Below, in pieces: positions 11,646 through 24,339 of a DNA stretch of 64,000 nucleotides. Origin of the DNA: Larix kaempferi (lineage: Eukaryota; Streptophyta; Pinopsida; Pinales; Pinaceae); NCBI GenBank assembly GCA_027924585.1, contig BSBM01000904.1, positions 14,199,501 to 14,263,500 of the forward strand, in the 5' to 3' direction. A program made the position numbers and the translations under genes. Numbering within the stretch: position 1 is the stretch's first letter; each line of letters opens with the position of its first letter. The notes under the pieces were generated by a model. That model was not told the DNA's origin and did not search any database. It was given only the letters and a program-made list of their open reading frames with translations.

Positions 11646-14600
11646 TGTTGCCGCCTAATACACACCTGGGGGGGACGCGGCAGGAAACCTTCAAGCCGCT
11701 CGGTGTGTCCTTGGGGGCAAGTGAGAGTCAAGTGCTGTCACCTGATTACTCGACTCCTCCGTCTAGGCTTACTCCTAGCGAAGCCAAGGGGGGTGGTCCC
11801 TATGAAAAATAATCTAAGGCTTTTAATCTACAACAAAAGATAAAAGTCTATTCTAGGAGTTAATGATGACGAGATGATAAAATATAACAACAAAGCACTG
11901 CTTGTGAATTAAATCAAATAGCTAACCCAACATAAGATAAATAAGCATTCACGACATTTATGATTGACTTAAACACAGAAAATTAAAGACCAGTGCCGAG
12001 AATGTAAAAATGCTTGTAAGTACTGTTGTGTGGGGTTGCTTGTGTAGTCTCAGTGAAAGTATTGCAGTGGCTCGGTTGGTAAATTTTATAGTTATTAAAT
12101 GAGTAGTTAAGGAGTGGGTTGATTCTTGGTTTGGCCCAAAAGAAAACTAAACTTCGAACTGAGTGCTCTAGCAACCTTACCAAGTGTCCAACCAGGCGAG
12201 GATGAACCCGCTTAAGAACCTGCTGACTCTGTGGATTCAGTCCATGCAACCTCCCGAGTTCTTAGGATTGAATTCTAATGGATTGTCCTATTAACACTAA
12301 TTACCTTGCACCCGTTTCTGATTGAGCCAACTGTTCCGACTAAGCTGCAGTAGTCAAGAGCATACTCCGGGTTTGGGGCGTTGTTCGTTTTATTAAGACG
12401 TGTGAGTGGATGATTATTCTACACTAAACCCCAAGCATAAAGCAAGGGGGGTTAATTTTAGGATTAAATTTTAAGAACAAAAAAATAATTTGAAATAAAC
12501 ACAAAAGCATATAAAATGATAGACGGGTCCTTGGAGGACGTTGTGTGCTTGAGTGTGTTATTTAATTACTACTGCTTGAATGAAAACTAATCTAAAACAA
12601 AAAATAAAAAAAATAAAAATAAAAAAGGGAAGGGTGCGAATCCCCCCTGGGGGGATTGGGTTCAGGCGCTGGAATTGCCTGCTGTGCTCTTTTTATTTTT
12701 TATGATTTACACATGAAGCTCAAGAAACACTGCTGGTCCTTTAACTAGGCACCAGTACAGTTTACAAATGTTAGAATGATGTAAGGGAGGTAAAACTAGC
12801 TCCCCGGATGGCTATGGACACCTCCGAATCTCAAACTTTGAGCTTTAAAAAGTTCGGACCTGCTAAAAGACAAAAAAAACCAGCGAACTGAATTAGTCTT
12901 AAAAATGCCAAGAAACACTTAAAAAGTGTCTTTGACGTTGCTACAAAAAAATGCAAAAATTTCTAACTTAGCTAGCAACCTAGAACTAAATAACAATGAA
13001 GCTATTAGACTCTTTAGATTGCTACTTGCTTAGATCTATTAATCAAATGAACTTTGAAGCAAGATTTAGATTTAAATAGGACAGTAACCGAGATAGAATA
13101 AAAAAAATGGATCTAGAAAAGTGAACCCATGGGGGTTTGAGAAAGTGAAGAATGGGCAATGGAGTCAAGCTCTCTGATGCACCGGTAAGATCGAGACTTG
13201 GTTCGTATTTACTGAAAGAAGGCACGATCTAACATGTTCGTGGACTTCTCCAGCTTAGGCTACCTGTAGACAGCTGCAAACAACTAGCAAGGGGATAAGA
13301 GTATATGTGTAAATGAACAACAGAAAACTTGAGAAATAATAGATTCAAACAAGAGATCATACTACTTCTAGCATTCTAATATCATTGACAAAAGTAAGCA
13401 ACCTATAAAGCATTACTCACTATTCCTTATGAAAGATAACTTTCCTTTTAAAAGACATACAATCCCGACAATACTAACTTATGCAACACGATACAGTTTA
13501 CCTCAAATGTAACAAGCATGAAGATCCAACCAAAGACAATCACCAGACTAGCCTCCAAAGCCTTCTTTATTAAATTCAGAAAAAAATTGCAATACAAATA
13601 TAAGCAGAGGTTCCACACTTTCTGATCAATACAATGGAGCCAAGCTCCTCAATTTATAGCAGATGGTAAGTGAGCTAGGGCGTAAAACCCTAAGAGACCA
13701 AACTCCTAACTTGTAGAGCAAGCAAAGCTCATAAGCCAATGAGAATCACCACCATACTTGGACAAAAGCTCGAAAAATGGAAGTTGCCCTCCTGTGAAAG
13801 TATCTCATGCGTGAGGATGAGGATGGTAAGTGGATGTTTCCACAATTCATAGCTTTTCACGTGAGCTTTGTTTGGTTGATAAAATTAGTAGCTGAACATA
13901 TGTTGATCATGCCACCACAGAAGATGGGAGAGCCCACCACTTACACTACCCATTATGAAAGCCGTACGGCCAATCCATGTGAAGGAGGAATTCGAACTTT
14001 TGATGTTTCCAAGCTTTGTTGTGTTGGATTCTGATTGGTTGCAATAACTGGCAGCCCATCCAAGTGGGGTATGCCACCTCAATACTTATCATCAAACAGA
14101 ACATACACAGCCATGTGGAGCCATCGGTCAGCGCACATGAGGAGAAAATCGAGTGGGATGTTTCCATACTGCGTTGAGGTGGTGGGGTTAGTTGCTTTTA
14201 AATGGTGACCATGTGGATAATGCCACGTTACTTGTAGAAGCCGCCCCCATCTTTCTCGAAGCTATCCTCAACAAAAACAAACAAGGCCGTGAAGGGAAGC
14301 TGGCCCACGTGAAATATAACCGTACGGATTTGGTGTTAAAATCTTCAATCTTTAAAATGGCCAAAACAAAATGCTTTGATACTCTAGCATAGTCGCCCCT
14401 CTATTGTAAATATGCCATGTCATATAGGATGGCCCCCCACTTGAACTCACTCTCCATATATTAAATCCGTACGGTTGCTCACGTGTGAGGATGGAGCATG
14501 GAATATAATATTCCAATTTTGACTTTTTAATAAATTTTTAACATATGCTTTCTCCCTTAGCATAGTCGTCCATCTTAGTTGACTTAATCCATGTCATTTG

Positions 14601-15341
14601 GAATGTGCCAAAATTCCACTTTTTGAATATTTTAATTATTTGCCAAAGTGCATTTTGATGTTTTTCTGGCATTAAAGTGCCACTTTGTAGCTCTGATAGG
14701 CAAAACTGCTCCACGGGGGTTCTCGGTCACCCGAAATGTAGGAAAACTGGGTACCGGGGTAAAGAGGGTGCTCTGAGCTTGAAAACGAGCATCCCTGCGT
14801 CGAATTCCGACTCCGGATAAGACTTTTATCACTTTTTGAAATTTTTTAATTAAACCATTAAAAAATGGCTTAAAAATGCGGAAAAATATTTTTTCTCGGA
14901 ATCGACTGAAACTTCAGGGGAACCTAGTACATGACAAAACGATAAAATTCTAGCGTCTAGCATGTTCATACATGTTGCAAAATGGGCTCTAATAATCCCC
15001 TAAGGCCTAACCCCCACTTTGGGCATTCCAGCTTTGGAGGAGCAGGAGAAAACCTCATCGATTATACTCGGCTAAAGGCAAGGCATAATCGACAAGGGAA
15101 AAAACTCCTTGGAATACCTTCTTTGATTGTTAAGTCCTAGGGAACCGAGTCACTCAAAGACCACCATGCTAGTACGCTTATTACAAACCCCGTGGGGCAC
15201 GGTCATGTACTGCAAAACATTAAAAAAAGGGGCCCTGAACAGGCCAAACTTGGAACTTCTGAACTCTGATAAGCACAAGTGACTTGTGCGACATTGGCGG
15301 CTCACTGAAGTCCAACTAAAGTGCAACTTTAGGTGGTAACA
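11646..15341 (-). repeat. Array LTR 2
   Basis: Same length and ends as LTR 1. It differs at 12437 (A instead of G), a variant shared only with LTR 3. It serves both as 5' LTR of the unit to its left and 3' LTR of the unit to its right. Confidence 0.92.
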
Positions 15342-15610
15342 TCTGGCTCCAACTGCGGGACGTGTGCTTGATCTAGTCTTGAGGCAAGGAAAGCATACGA
15401 GAACACCAGAATCTCCGGTTTCTATGACCTGTAAAAACATCTCAACTTGACAAGAAAACCTTTCAGTAGCACAAGTGTTTGCAAGAAACCAATGAACCAT
15501 AAGTTACTTTATTCAAAAGGAAAAAACTAACTAATAAAGAGGAAATGCAGAAAGTAAATGCTCACCTTGAGGAGCTTATTTCCTACTCTAAACATAACAT
15601 GACGAAAATG

Positions 15611-17602
15611 CTAAGTAAAATGATAAATCCAATGCAACCACCTTAACATTTCATCAAAAAAGAAATTTACCTTGTGTTTGGTTACCAGCCAAAACAAGGA
15701 TACCTTATTCACAAGATGCAAACCTGCGAAAATGTTGAGGGTGGGAGGGCTGGATGGGAGATCATGACCATGCAGAATATCATCAAACTGCTTCCTCAAC
15801 TGGCAGGTCCTCTCGCAGGCTGCTTCTATCCAAGATTGGATAGGACTAATGTATAAATCTGTAGGATGGAGTAGATCAACCACACCACCATACTGCCTTA
15901 GAGGGCTTATAGGATGAAAAACTTCTGTAGTGACATAAGCCCCAGGATGCTCCAAATCATAAGAGAATTCTGAATGTGAAGTTAAAGGTCGTGACTGACG
16001 TTCAATTGACTGAGTCCCATATGAATCTTCAATGCATAGCACCTCCAGGTCTTCATTACTAGTACTCATGTTTGGTTTCGACTGATCACATGCATGCTCC
16101 TCTTTTATATCAAGATCTCCCAATATTTCTGAATACACACTCCCTTCTCTAGATACATCAAAAATGGGTTTCTCAATGTATGTCCAATAATCATCATAGG
16201 TATTTTTGGCAAAGATGGAGGAGTCTTCATTATTCGTATCATGTCCCTGGCTAGATCTATCTTCCTCATGGTCATAATAAACTTCTTTACAAGGCTTGTC
16301 TTCAAAATGTTTACAAGAGAACAAGCTTTCCCTAACTTCGTTACCATGTGGAGAGTCAAGAGGAGTATCACCATACATAATATTGTCTTTGTCATAAATT
16401 TTTCTATAAGCCTCTATACCGGTTTCTTCTGAAGGTAGATGCGAAGTACAAGTGTCATCATCCTCTCTGAAATTATGCTGAGAAAGCTTCAAATATTCAA
16501 TGCTTTTCATCATGGCAATATGAAGAGGTTCTTCAATAACATCTTCCATTAATGGATGCTTAAGAGTTTCTTCATCAACCTCCATAATGGCTTCTTCATG
16601 CTCATAATCCTCCTCTTCAGAAAAAGGATCACAAGGAAGTAAGCCTTCCAAACCATCATCATTATACACATTGCAAACTTCCTCATTTTCAATAAGGGCT
16701 TCTGTGATAGTTTTTTCTGGAGGTGGCTTAGGAGTACAAATGTCGTCATCTTCACTAAAGTAATCTTGAAATCCCAAATCTTCAATGTTTGTTACCATGG
16801 CAATGTGAGAAAACTCCTCAAAGACCTCCTCAATTAAAGATCCCTCATGAATGTCTTCATTAATCTTTGCAATGGCTTCCTCTTCAGGTAAGTTTGGAAC
16901 ATACATATGATCATCATTATTGAAGTGGACCAGGGAACATTTTGAATCTTCCATATTTTCTGTTAAAGTGAAATGCGGAGGGTCCTCAACAATGTCCTCA
17001 ATCAAGGATGCTTCATGAAACTCTTCAATGGGATCATCATGGATCATTCTCTCAAAGTCAAATTGTGCTCCAGGGAGAATGGCACCATGATTTTCAATAA
17101 GCTGCATAATCTCTTCTTTAGTGAGAGAGGCTATAGGAACCTCCACATATTCAATGTTCTCTGTCATGACAACACAAAGAGGCTCACGGTTTTCCATGTG
17201 ATATTCTATCTCGGGTAAGAAGTAAGCCAAGGATTTTTCAATGAATCTTTCCACAGTGTCATCATCATACTGCCACTGCTTTAAGAAAATTCTAAGGAAG
17301 CATGAAAGGGAGGTAATACACTTGTTAGGAAGGTCCTCAGTAAACCAATAATAAGCCTCTCCTTCCAGAGTACCCGCAAACATTTGCATCATATTATCTT
17401 CGTACAAAACATTGAAGTCAGCCAGAACCTTAAGGAAAGACATGATGTGTTGGACGACTGGATCACCATTTCCATAAAACCTCGGAAAATAGCTTGATAT
17501 ATCCTCCTCACCATAGTGAAAGTTAGGAAAACCTGGGATATATGCAAAATTGAGGGGAGGATATGCACTAGCAATTTGATCACCAGACTCTTCATCATCC
17601 AT
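15611..17602 (-). CDS. Gag-like protein, copy 2
   Basis: The predicted protein is identical to copy 1 over all 663 residues, with no stop or frameshift. An intact duplicate this exact implies recent duplication, gene conversion or an assembly repeat. Its leader and tRNA-Asp primer site (17973-17989) are also intact. Confidence 0.82.
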   Translation of the reverse strand: MDDEESGDQIASAYPPLNFAYIPGFPNFHYGEEDISSYFPRFYGNGDPVVQHIMSFLKVLADFNVLYEDNMMQMFAGTLEGEAYYWFTEDLPNKCITSLSCFLRIFLKQWQYDDDTVERFIEKSLAYFLPEIEYHMENREPLCVVMTENIEYVEVPIASLTKEEIMQLIENHGAILPGAQFDFERMIHDDPIEEFHEASLIEDIVEDPPHFTLTENMEDSKCSLVHFNNDDHMYVPNLPEEEAIAKINEDIHEGSLIEEVFEEFSHIAMVTNIEDLGFQDYFSEDDDICTPKPPPEKTITEALIENEEVCNVYNDDGLEGLLPCDPFSEEEDYEHEEAIMEVDEETLKHPLMEDVIEEPLHIAMMKSIEYLKLSQHNFREDDDTCTSHLPSEETGIEAYRKIYDKDNIMYGDTPLDSPHGNEVRESLFSCKHFEDKPCKEVYYDHEEDRSSQGHDTNNEDSSIFAKNTYDDYWTYIEKPIFDVSREGSVYSEILGDLDIKEEHACDQSKPNMSTSNEDLEVLCIEDSYGTQSIERQSRPLTSHSEFSYDLEHPGAYVTTEVFHPISPLRQYGGVVDLLHPTDLYISPIQSWIEAACERTCQLRKQFDDILHGHDLPSSPPTLNIFAGLHLVNKVSLFWLVTKHKVNFFFDEMLRWLHWIYHFT

Positions 17603-17992
17603 ATTGGTGTCAAAAGCGTCAGTCTGAAATAATCATGGAGGCCAACTCGTACTGAATCAAAGGAGTTGTCAGAATGATGAGCTTTTAAGTTTACTGTGTC
17701 GCATGGGCTCATCTACACACAACCAGTCTCAACAAATCTATGAGATACAAGGGTTTTATCCCTTCAATGGAGTCGCCAATGTGAGAAAAATAATATGCAT
17801 TCAAAGCTCTCACAAAAATATTTTTTGTTTTACTTTGAAATTTTATAAAGAGAAAAAGGTTAGTGGAGTCGCCAGATGAAAGAATAAAGGTCTACTCTAA
17901 ACAATCATCAAACAAAGTAGAAACAAAAAAGGAGAAAACAAAAAGTCGTGACCCGGGAATAGAAAGGTTTATCCCCGGCAACGGCGCCAAAA

Positions 17993-20900
17993 TGTTGCCG
18001 CCTAATACACACCTGGGGGGGACGCGGCAGGAAACCTTCAAGCCGCTCGGTGTGTCCTTGGGGGCAAGTGAGAGTCAAGTGCTGTCACCTGATTACTCGA
18101 CTCCTCCGTCTAGGCTTACTCCTAGCGAAGCCAAGGGGGGTGGTCCCTATGAAAAATAATCTAAGGCTTTTAATCTACAACAAAAGATAAAAGTCTATTC
18201 TAGGAGTTAATGATGACGAGATGATAAAATATAACAACAAAGCACTGCTTGTGAATTAAATCAAATAGCTAACCCAACATAAGATAAATAAGCATTCACG
18301 ACATTTATGATTGACTTAAACACAGAAAATTAAAGACCAGTGCCGAGAATGTAAAAATGCTTGTAAGTACTGTTGTGTGGGGTTGCTTGTGTAGTCTCAG
18401 TGAAAGTATTGCAGTGGCTCGGTTGGTAAATTTTATAGTTATTAAATGAGTAGTTAAGGAGTGGGTTGATTCTTGGTTTGGCCCAAAAGAAAACTAAACT
18501 TCGAACTGAGTGCTCTAGCAACCTTACCAAGTGTCCAACCAGGCGAGGATGAACCCGCTTAAGAACCTGCTGACTCTGTGGATTCAGTCCATGCAACCTC
18601 CCGAGTTCTTAGGATTGAATTCTAATGGATTGTCCTATTAACACTAATTACCTTGCACCCGTTTCTGATTGAGCCAACTGTTCCGACTAAGCTGCAGTAG
18701 TCAAGAGCATACTCCGGGTTTGGGGCGTTGTTCGTTTTATTAAGACGTGTGAGTGGATGATTATTCTACACTAAACCCCAAGCATAAAGCAAGGGGGGTT
18801 AATTTTAGGATTAAATTTTAAGAACAAAAAAATAATTTGAAATAAACACAAAAGCATATAAAATGATAGACGGGTCCTTGGAGGACGTTGTGTGCTTGAG
18901 TGTGTTATTTAATTACTACTGCTTGAATGAAAACTAATCTAAAACAAAAAATAAAAAAAATAAAAATAAAAAAGGGAAGGGTGCGAATCCCCCCTGGGGG
19001 GATTGGGTTCAGGCGCTGGAATTGCCTGCTGTGCTCTTTTTATTTTTTATGATTTACACATGAAGCTCAAGAAACACTGCTGGTCCTTTAACTAGGCACC
19101 AGTACAGTTTACAAATGTTAGAATGATGTAAGGGAGGTAAAACTAGCTCCCCGGATGGCTATGGACACCTCCGAATCTCAAACTTTGAGCTTTAAAAAGT
19201 TCGGACCTGCTAAAAGACAAAAAAAACCAGCGAACTGAATTAGTCTTAAAAATGCCAAGAAACACTTAAAAAGTGTCTTTGACGTTGCTACAAAAAAATG
19301 CAAAAATTTCTAACTTAGCTAGCAACCTAGAACTAAATAACAATGAAGCTATTAGACTCTTTAGATTGCTACTTGCTTAGATCTATTAATCAAATGAACT
19401 TTGAAGCAAGATTTAGATTTAAATAGGACAGTAACCGAGATAGAATAAAAAAAATGGATCTAGAAAAGTGAACCCATGGGGGTTTGAGAAAGTGAAGAAT
19501 GGGCAATGGAGTCAAGCTCTCTGATGCACCGGTAAGATCGAGACTTGGTTCGTATTTACTGAAAGAAGGCACGATCTAACATGTTCGTGGACTTCTCCAG
19601 CTTAGGCTACCTGTAGACAGCTGCAAACAACTAGCAAGGGGATAAGAGTATATGTGTAAATGAACAACAGAAAACTTGAGAAATAATAGATTCAAACAAG
19701 AGATCATACTACTTCTAGCATTCTAATATCATTGACAAAAGTAAGCAACCTATAAAGCATTACTCACTATTCCTTATGAAAGATAACTTTCCTTTTAAAA
19801 GACATACAATCCCGACAATACTAACTTATGCAACACGATACAGTTTACCTCAAATGTAACAAGCATGAAGATCCAACCAAAGACAATCACCAGACTAGCC
19901 TCCAAAGCCTTCTTTATTAAATTCAGAAAAAAATTGCAATACAAATATAAGCAGAGGTTCCACACTTTCTGATCAATACAATGGAGCCAAGCTCCTCAAT
20001 TTATAGCAGATGGTAAGTGAGCTAGGGCGTAAAACCCTAAGAGACCAAACTCCTAACTTGTAGAGCAAGCAAAGCTCATAAGCCAATGAGAATCACCACC
20101 ATACTTGGACAAAAGCTCGAAAAATGGAAGTTGCCCTCCTGTGAAAGTATCTCATGCGTGAGGATGAGGATGGTAAGTGGATGTTTCCACAATTCATAGC
20201 TTTTCACGTGAGCTTTGTTTGGTTGATAAAATTAGTAGCTGAACATATGTTGATCATGCCACCACAGAAGATGGGAGAGCCCACCACTTACACTACCCAT
20301 TATGAAAGCCGTACGGCCAATCCATGTGAAGGAGGAATTCGAACTTTTGATGTTTCCAAGCTTTGTTGTGTTGGATTCTGATTGGTTGCAATAACTGGCA
20401 GCCCATCCAAGTGGGGTATGCCACCTCAATACTTATCATCAAACAGAACATACACAGCCATGTGGAGCCATCGGTCAGCGCACATGAGGAGAAAATCGAG
20501 TGGGATGTTTCCATACTGCGTTGAGGTGGTGGGGTTAGTTGCTTTTAAATGGTGACCATGTGGATAATGCCACGTTACTTGTAGAAGCCGCCCCCATCTT
20601 TCTCGAAGCTATCCTCAACAAAAACAAACAAGGCCGTGAAGGGAAGCTGGCCCACGTGAAATATAACCGTACGGATTTGGTGTTAAAATCTTCAATCTTT
20701 AAAATGGCCAAAACAAAATGCTTTGATACTCTAGCATAGTCGCCCCTCTATTGTAAATATGCCATGTCATATAGGATGGCCCCCCACTTGAACTCACTCT
20801 CCATATATTAAATCCGTACGGTTGCTCACGTGTGAGGATGGAGCATGGAATATAATATTCCAATTTTGACTTTTTAATAAATTTTTAACATATGCTTTCT

Positions 20901-21688
20901 CCCTTAGCATAGTCGTCCATCTTAGTTGACTTAATCCATGTCATTTGGAATGTGCCAAAATTCCACTTTTTGAATATTTTAATTATTTGCCAAAGTGCAT
21001 TTTGATGTTTTTCTGGCATTAAAGTGCCACTTTGTAGCTCTGATAGGCAAAACTGCTCCACGGGGGTTCTCGGTCACCCGAAATGTAGGAAAACTGGGTA
21101 CCGGGGTAAAGAGGGTGCTCTGAGCTTGAAAACGAGCATCCCTGCGTCGAATTCCGACTCCGGATAAGACTTTTATCACTTTTTGAAATTTTTTAATTAA
21201 ACCATTAAAAAATGGCTTAAAAATGCGGAAAAATATTTTTTCTCGGAATCGACTGAAACTTCAGGGGAACCTAGTACATGACAAAACGATAAAATTCTAG
21301 CGTCTAGCATGTTCATACATGTTGCAAAATGGGCTCTAATAATCCCCTAAGGCCTAACCCCCACTTTGGGCATTCCAGCTTTGGAGGAGCAGGAGAAAAC
21401 CTCATCGATTATACTCGGCTAAAGGCAAGGCATAATCGACAAGGGAAAAAACTCCTTGGAATACCTTCTTTGATTGTTAAGTCCTAGGGAACCGAGTCAC
21501 TCAAAGACCACCATGCTAGTACGCTTATTACAAACCCCGTGGGGCACGGTCATGTACTGCAAAACATTAAAAAAAGGGGCCCTGAACAGGCCAAACTTGG
21601 AACTTCTGAACTCTGATAAGCACAAGTGACTTGTGCGACATTGGCGGCTCACTGAAGTCCAACTAAAGTGCAACTTTAGGTGGTAACA
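17993..21688 (-). repeat. Array LTR 3
   Basis: Same length and termini as the others. It carries A at 18784, like LTR 2, where the outer LTRs carry G. Otherwise I saw no differences. Confidence 0.92.
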
Positions 21689-21957
21689 TCTGGCTCCAAC
21701 TGCGGGACGTGTGCTTGATCTAGTCTTGAGGCAAGGAAAGCATACGAGAACACCAGAATCTCCGGTTTCTATGACCTGTAAAAACATCTCAACTTGACAA
21801 GAAAACCTTTCAGTAGCACAAGTGTTTGCAAGAAACCAATGAACCATAAGTTACTTTATTCAAAAGGAAAAAACTAACTAATAAAGAGGAAATGCAGAAA
21901 GTAAATGCTCACCTTGAGGAGCTTATTTCCTACTCTAAACATAACATGACGAAAATG

Positions 21958-23949
21958 CTAAGTAAAATGATAAATCCAATGCAACCACCTTAACATTTCA
22001 TCAAAAAAGAAATTTACCTTGTGTTTGGTTACCAGCCAAAACAAGGATACCTTATTCACAAGATGCAAACCTGCGAAAATGTTGAGGGTGGGAGGGCTGG
22101 ATGGGAGATCATGACCATGCAGAATATCATCAAACTGCTTCCTCAACTGGCAGGTCCTCTCGCAGGCTGCTTCTATCCAAGATTGGATAGGACTAATGTA
22201 TAAATCTGTAGGATGGAGTAGATCAACCACACCACCATACTGCCTTAGAGGGCTTATAGGATGAAAAACTTCTGTAGTGACATAAGCCCCAGGATGCTCC
22301 AAATCATAAGAGAATTCTGAATGTGAAGTTAAAGGTCGTGACTGACGTTCAATTGACTGAGTCCCATATGAATCTTCAATGCATAGCACCTCCAGGTCTT
22401 CATTACTAGTACTCATGTTTGGTTTCGACTGATCACATGCATGCTCCTCTTTTATATCAAGATCTCCCAATATTTCTGAATACACACTCCCTTCTCTAGA
22501 TACATCAAAAATGGGTTTCTCAATGTATGTCCAATAATCATCATAGGTATTTTTGGCAAAGATGGAGGAGTCTTCATTATTCGTATCATGTCCCTGGCTA
22601 GATCTATCTTCCTCATGGTCATAATAAACTTCTTTACAAGGCTTGTCTTCAAAATGTTTACAAGAGAACAAGCTTTCCCTAACTTCGTTACCATGTGGAG
22701 AGTCAAGAGGAGTATCACCATACATAATATTGTCTTTGTCATAAATTTTTCTATAAGCCTCTATACCGGTTTCTTCTGAAGGTAGATGCGAAGTACAAGT
22801 GTCATCATCCTCTCTGAAATTATGCTGAGAAAGCTTCAAATATTCAATGCTTTTCATCATGGCAATATGAAGAGGTTCTTCAATAACATCTTCCATTAAT
22901 GGATGCTTAAGAGTTTCTTCATCAACCTCCATAATGGCTTCTTCATGCTCATAATCCTCCTCTTCAGAAAAAGGATCACAAGGAAGTAAGCCTTCCAAAC
23001 CATCATCATTATACACATTGCAAACTTCCTCATTTTCAATAAGGGCTTCTGTGATAGTTTTTTCTGGAGGTGGCTTAGGAGTACAAATGTCGTCATCTTC
23101 ACTAAAGTAATCTTGAAATCCCAAATCTTCAATGTTTGTTACCATGGCAATGTGAGAAAACTCCTCAAAGACCTCCTCAATTAAAGATCCCTCATGAATG
23201 TCTTCATTAATCTTTGCAATGGCTTCCTCTTCAGGTAAGTTTGGAACATACATATGATCATCATTATTGAAGTGGACCAGGGAACATTTTGAATCTTCCA
23301 TATTTTCTGTTAAAGTGAAATGCGGAGGGTCCTCAACAATGTCCTCAATCAAGGATGCTTCATGAAACTCTTCAATGGGATCATCATGGATCATTCTCTC
23401 AAAGTCAAATTGTGCTCCAGGGAGAATGGCACCATGATTTTCAATAAGCTGCATAATCTCTTCTTTAGTGAGAGAGGCTATAGGAACCTCCACATATTCA
23501 ATGTTCTCTGTCATGACAACACAAAGAGGCTCACGGTTTTCCATGTGATATTCTATCTCGGGTAAGAAGTAAGCCAAGGATTTTTCAATGAATCTTTCCA
23601 CAGTGTCATCATCATACTGCCACTGCTTTAAGAAAATTCTAAGGAAGCATGAAAGGGAGGTAATACACTTGTTAGGAAGGTCCTCAGTAAACCAATAATA
23701 AGCCTCTCCTTCCAGAGTACCCGCAAACATTTGCATCATATTATCTTCGTACAAAACATTGAAGTCAGCCAGAACCTTAAGGAAAGACATGATGTGTTGG
23801 ACGACTGGATCACCATTTCCATAAAACCTCGGAAAATAGCTTGATATATCCTCCTCACCATAGTGAAAGTTAGGAAAACCTGGGATATATGCAAAATTGA
23901 GGGGAGGATATGCACTAGCAATTTGATCACCAGACTCTTCATCATCCAT
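21958..23949 (-). CDS. Gag-like protein, copy 3
   Basis: Identical to copies 1 and 2 in predicted protein. In minus-strand order this is the first gag after the outermost 5' LTR (LTR 4), so it is the copy with the most conventional LTR-leader-gag arrangement. Primer site at 24320-24336. Confidence 0.82.
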   Translation of the reverse strand: MDDEESGDQIASAYPPLNFAYIPGFPNFHYGEEDISSYFPRFYGNGDPVVQHIMSFLKVLADFNVLYEDNMMQMFAGTLEGEAYYWFTEDLPNKCITSLSCFLRIFLKQWQYDDDTVERFIEKSLAYFLPEIEYHMENREPLCVVMTENIEYVEVPIASLTKEEIMQLIENHGAILPGAQFDFERMIHDDPIEEFHEASLIEDIVEDPPHFTLTENMEDSKCSLVHFNNDDHMYVPNLPEEEAIAKINEDIHEGSLIEEVFEEFSHIAMVTNIEDLGFQDYFSEDDDICTPKPPPEKTITEALIENEEVCNVYNDDGLEGLLPCDPFSEEEDYEHEEAIMEVDEETLKHPLMEDVIEEPLHIAMMKSIEYLKLSQHNFREDDDTCTSHLPSEETGIEAYRKIYDKDNIMYGDTPLDSPHGNEVRESLFSCKHFEDKPCKEVYYDHEEDRSSQGHDTNNEDSSIFAKNTYDDYWTYIEKPIFDVSREGSVYSEILGDLDIKEEHACDQSKPNMSTSNEDLEVLCIEDSYGTQSIERQSRPLTSHSEFSYDLEHPGAYVTTEVFHPISPLRQYGGVVDLLHPTDLYISPIQSWIEAACERTCQLRKQFDDILHGHDLPSSPPTLNIFAGLHLVNKVSLFWLVTKHKVNFFFDEMLRWLHWIYHFT

Positions 23950-24339
23950 ATTGGTGTCAAAAGCGTCAGTCTGAAATAATCATGGAGGCCAACTCGTACT
24001 GAATCAAAGGAGTTGTCAGAATGATGAGCTTTTAAGTTTACTGTGTCGCATGGGCTCATCTACACACAACCAGTCTCAACAAATCTATGAGATACAAGGG
24101 TTTTATCCCTTCAATGGAGTCGCCAATGTGAGAAAAATAATATGCATTCAAAGCTCTCACAAAAATATTTTTTGTTTTACTTTGAAATTTTATAAAGAGA
24201 AAAAGGTTAGTGGAGTCGCCAGATGAAAGAATAAAGGTCTACTCTAAACAATCATCAAACAAAGTAGAAACAAAAAAGGAGAAAACAAAAAGTCGTGACC
24301 CGGGAATAGAAAGGTTTATCCCCGGCAACGGCGCCAAAA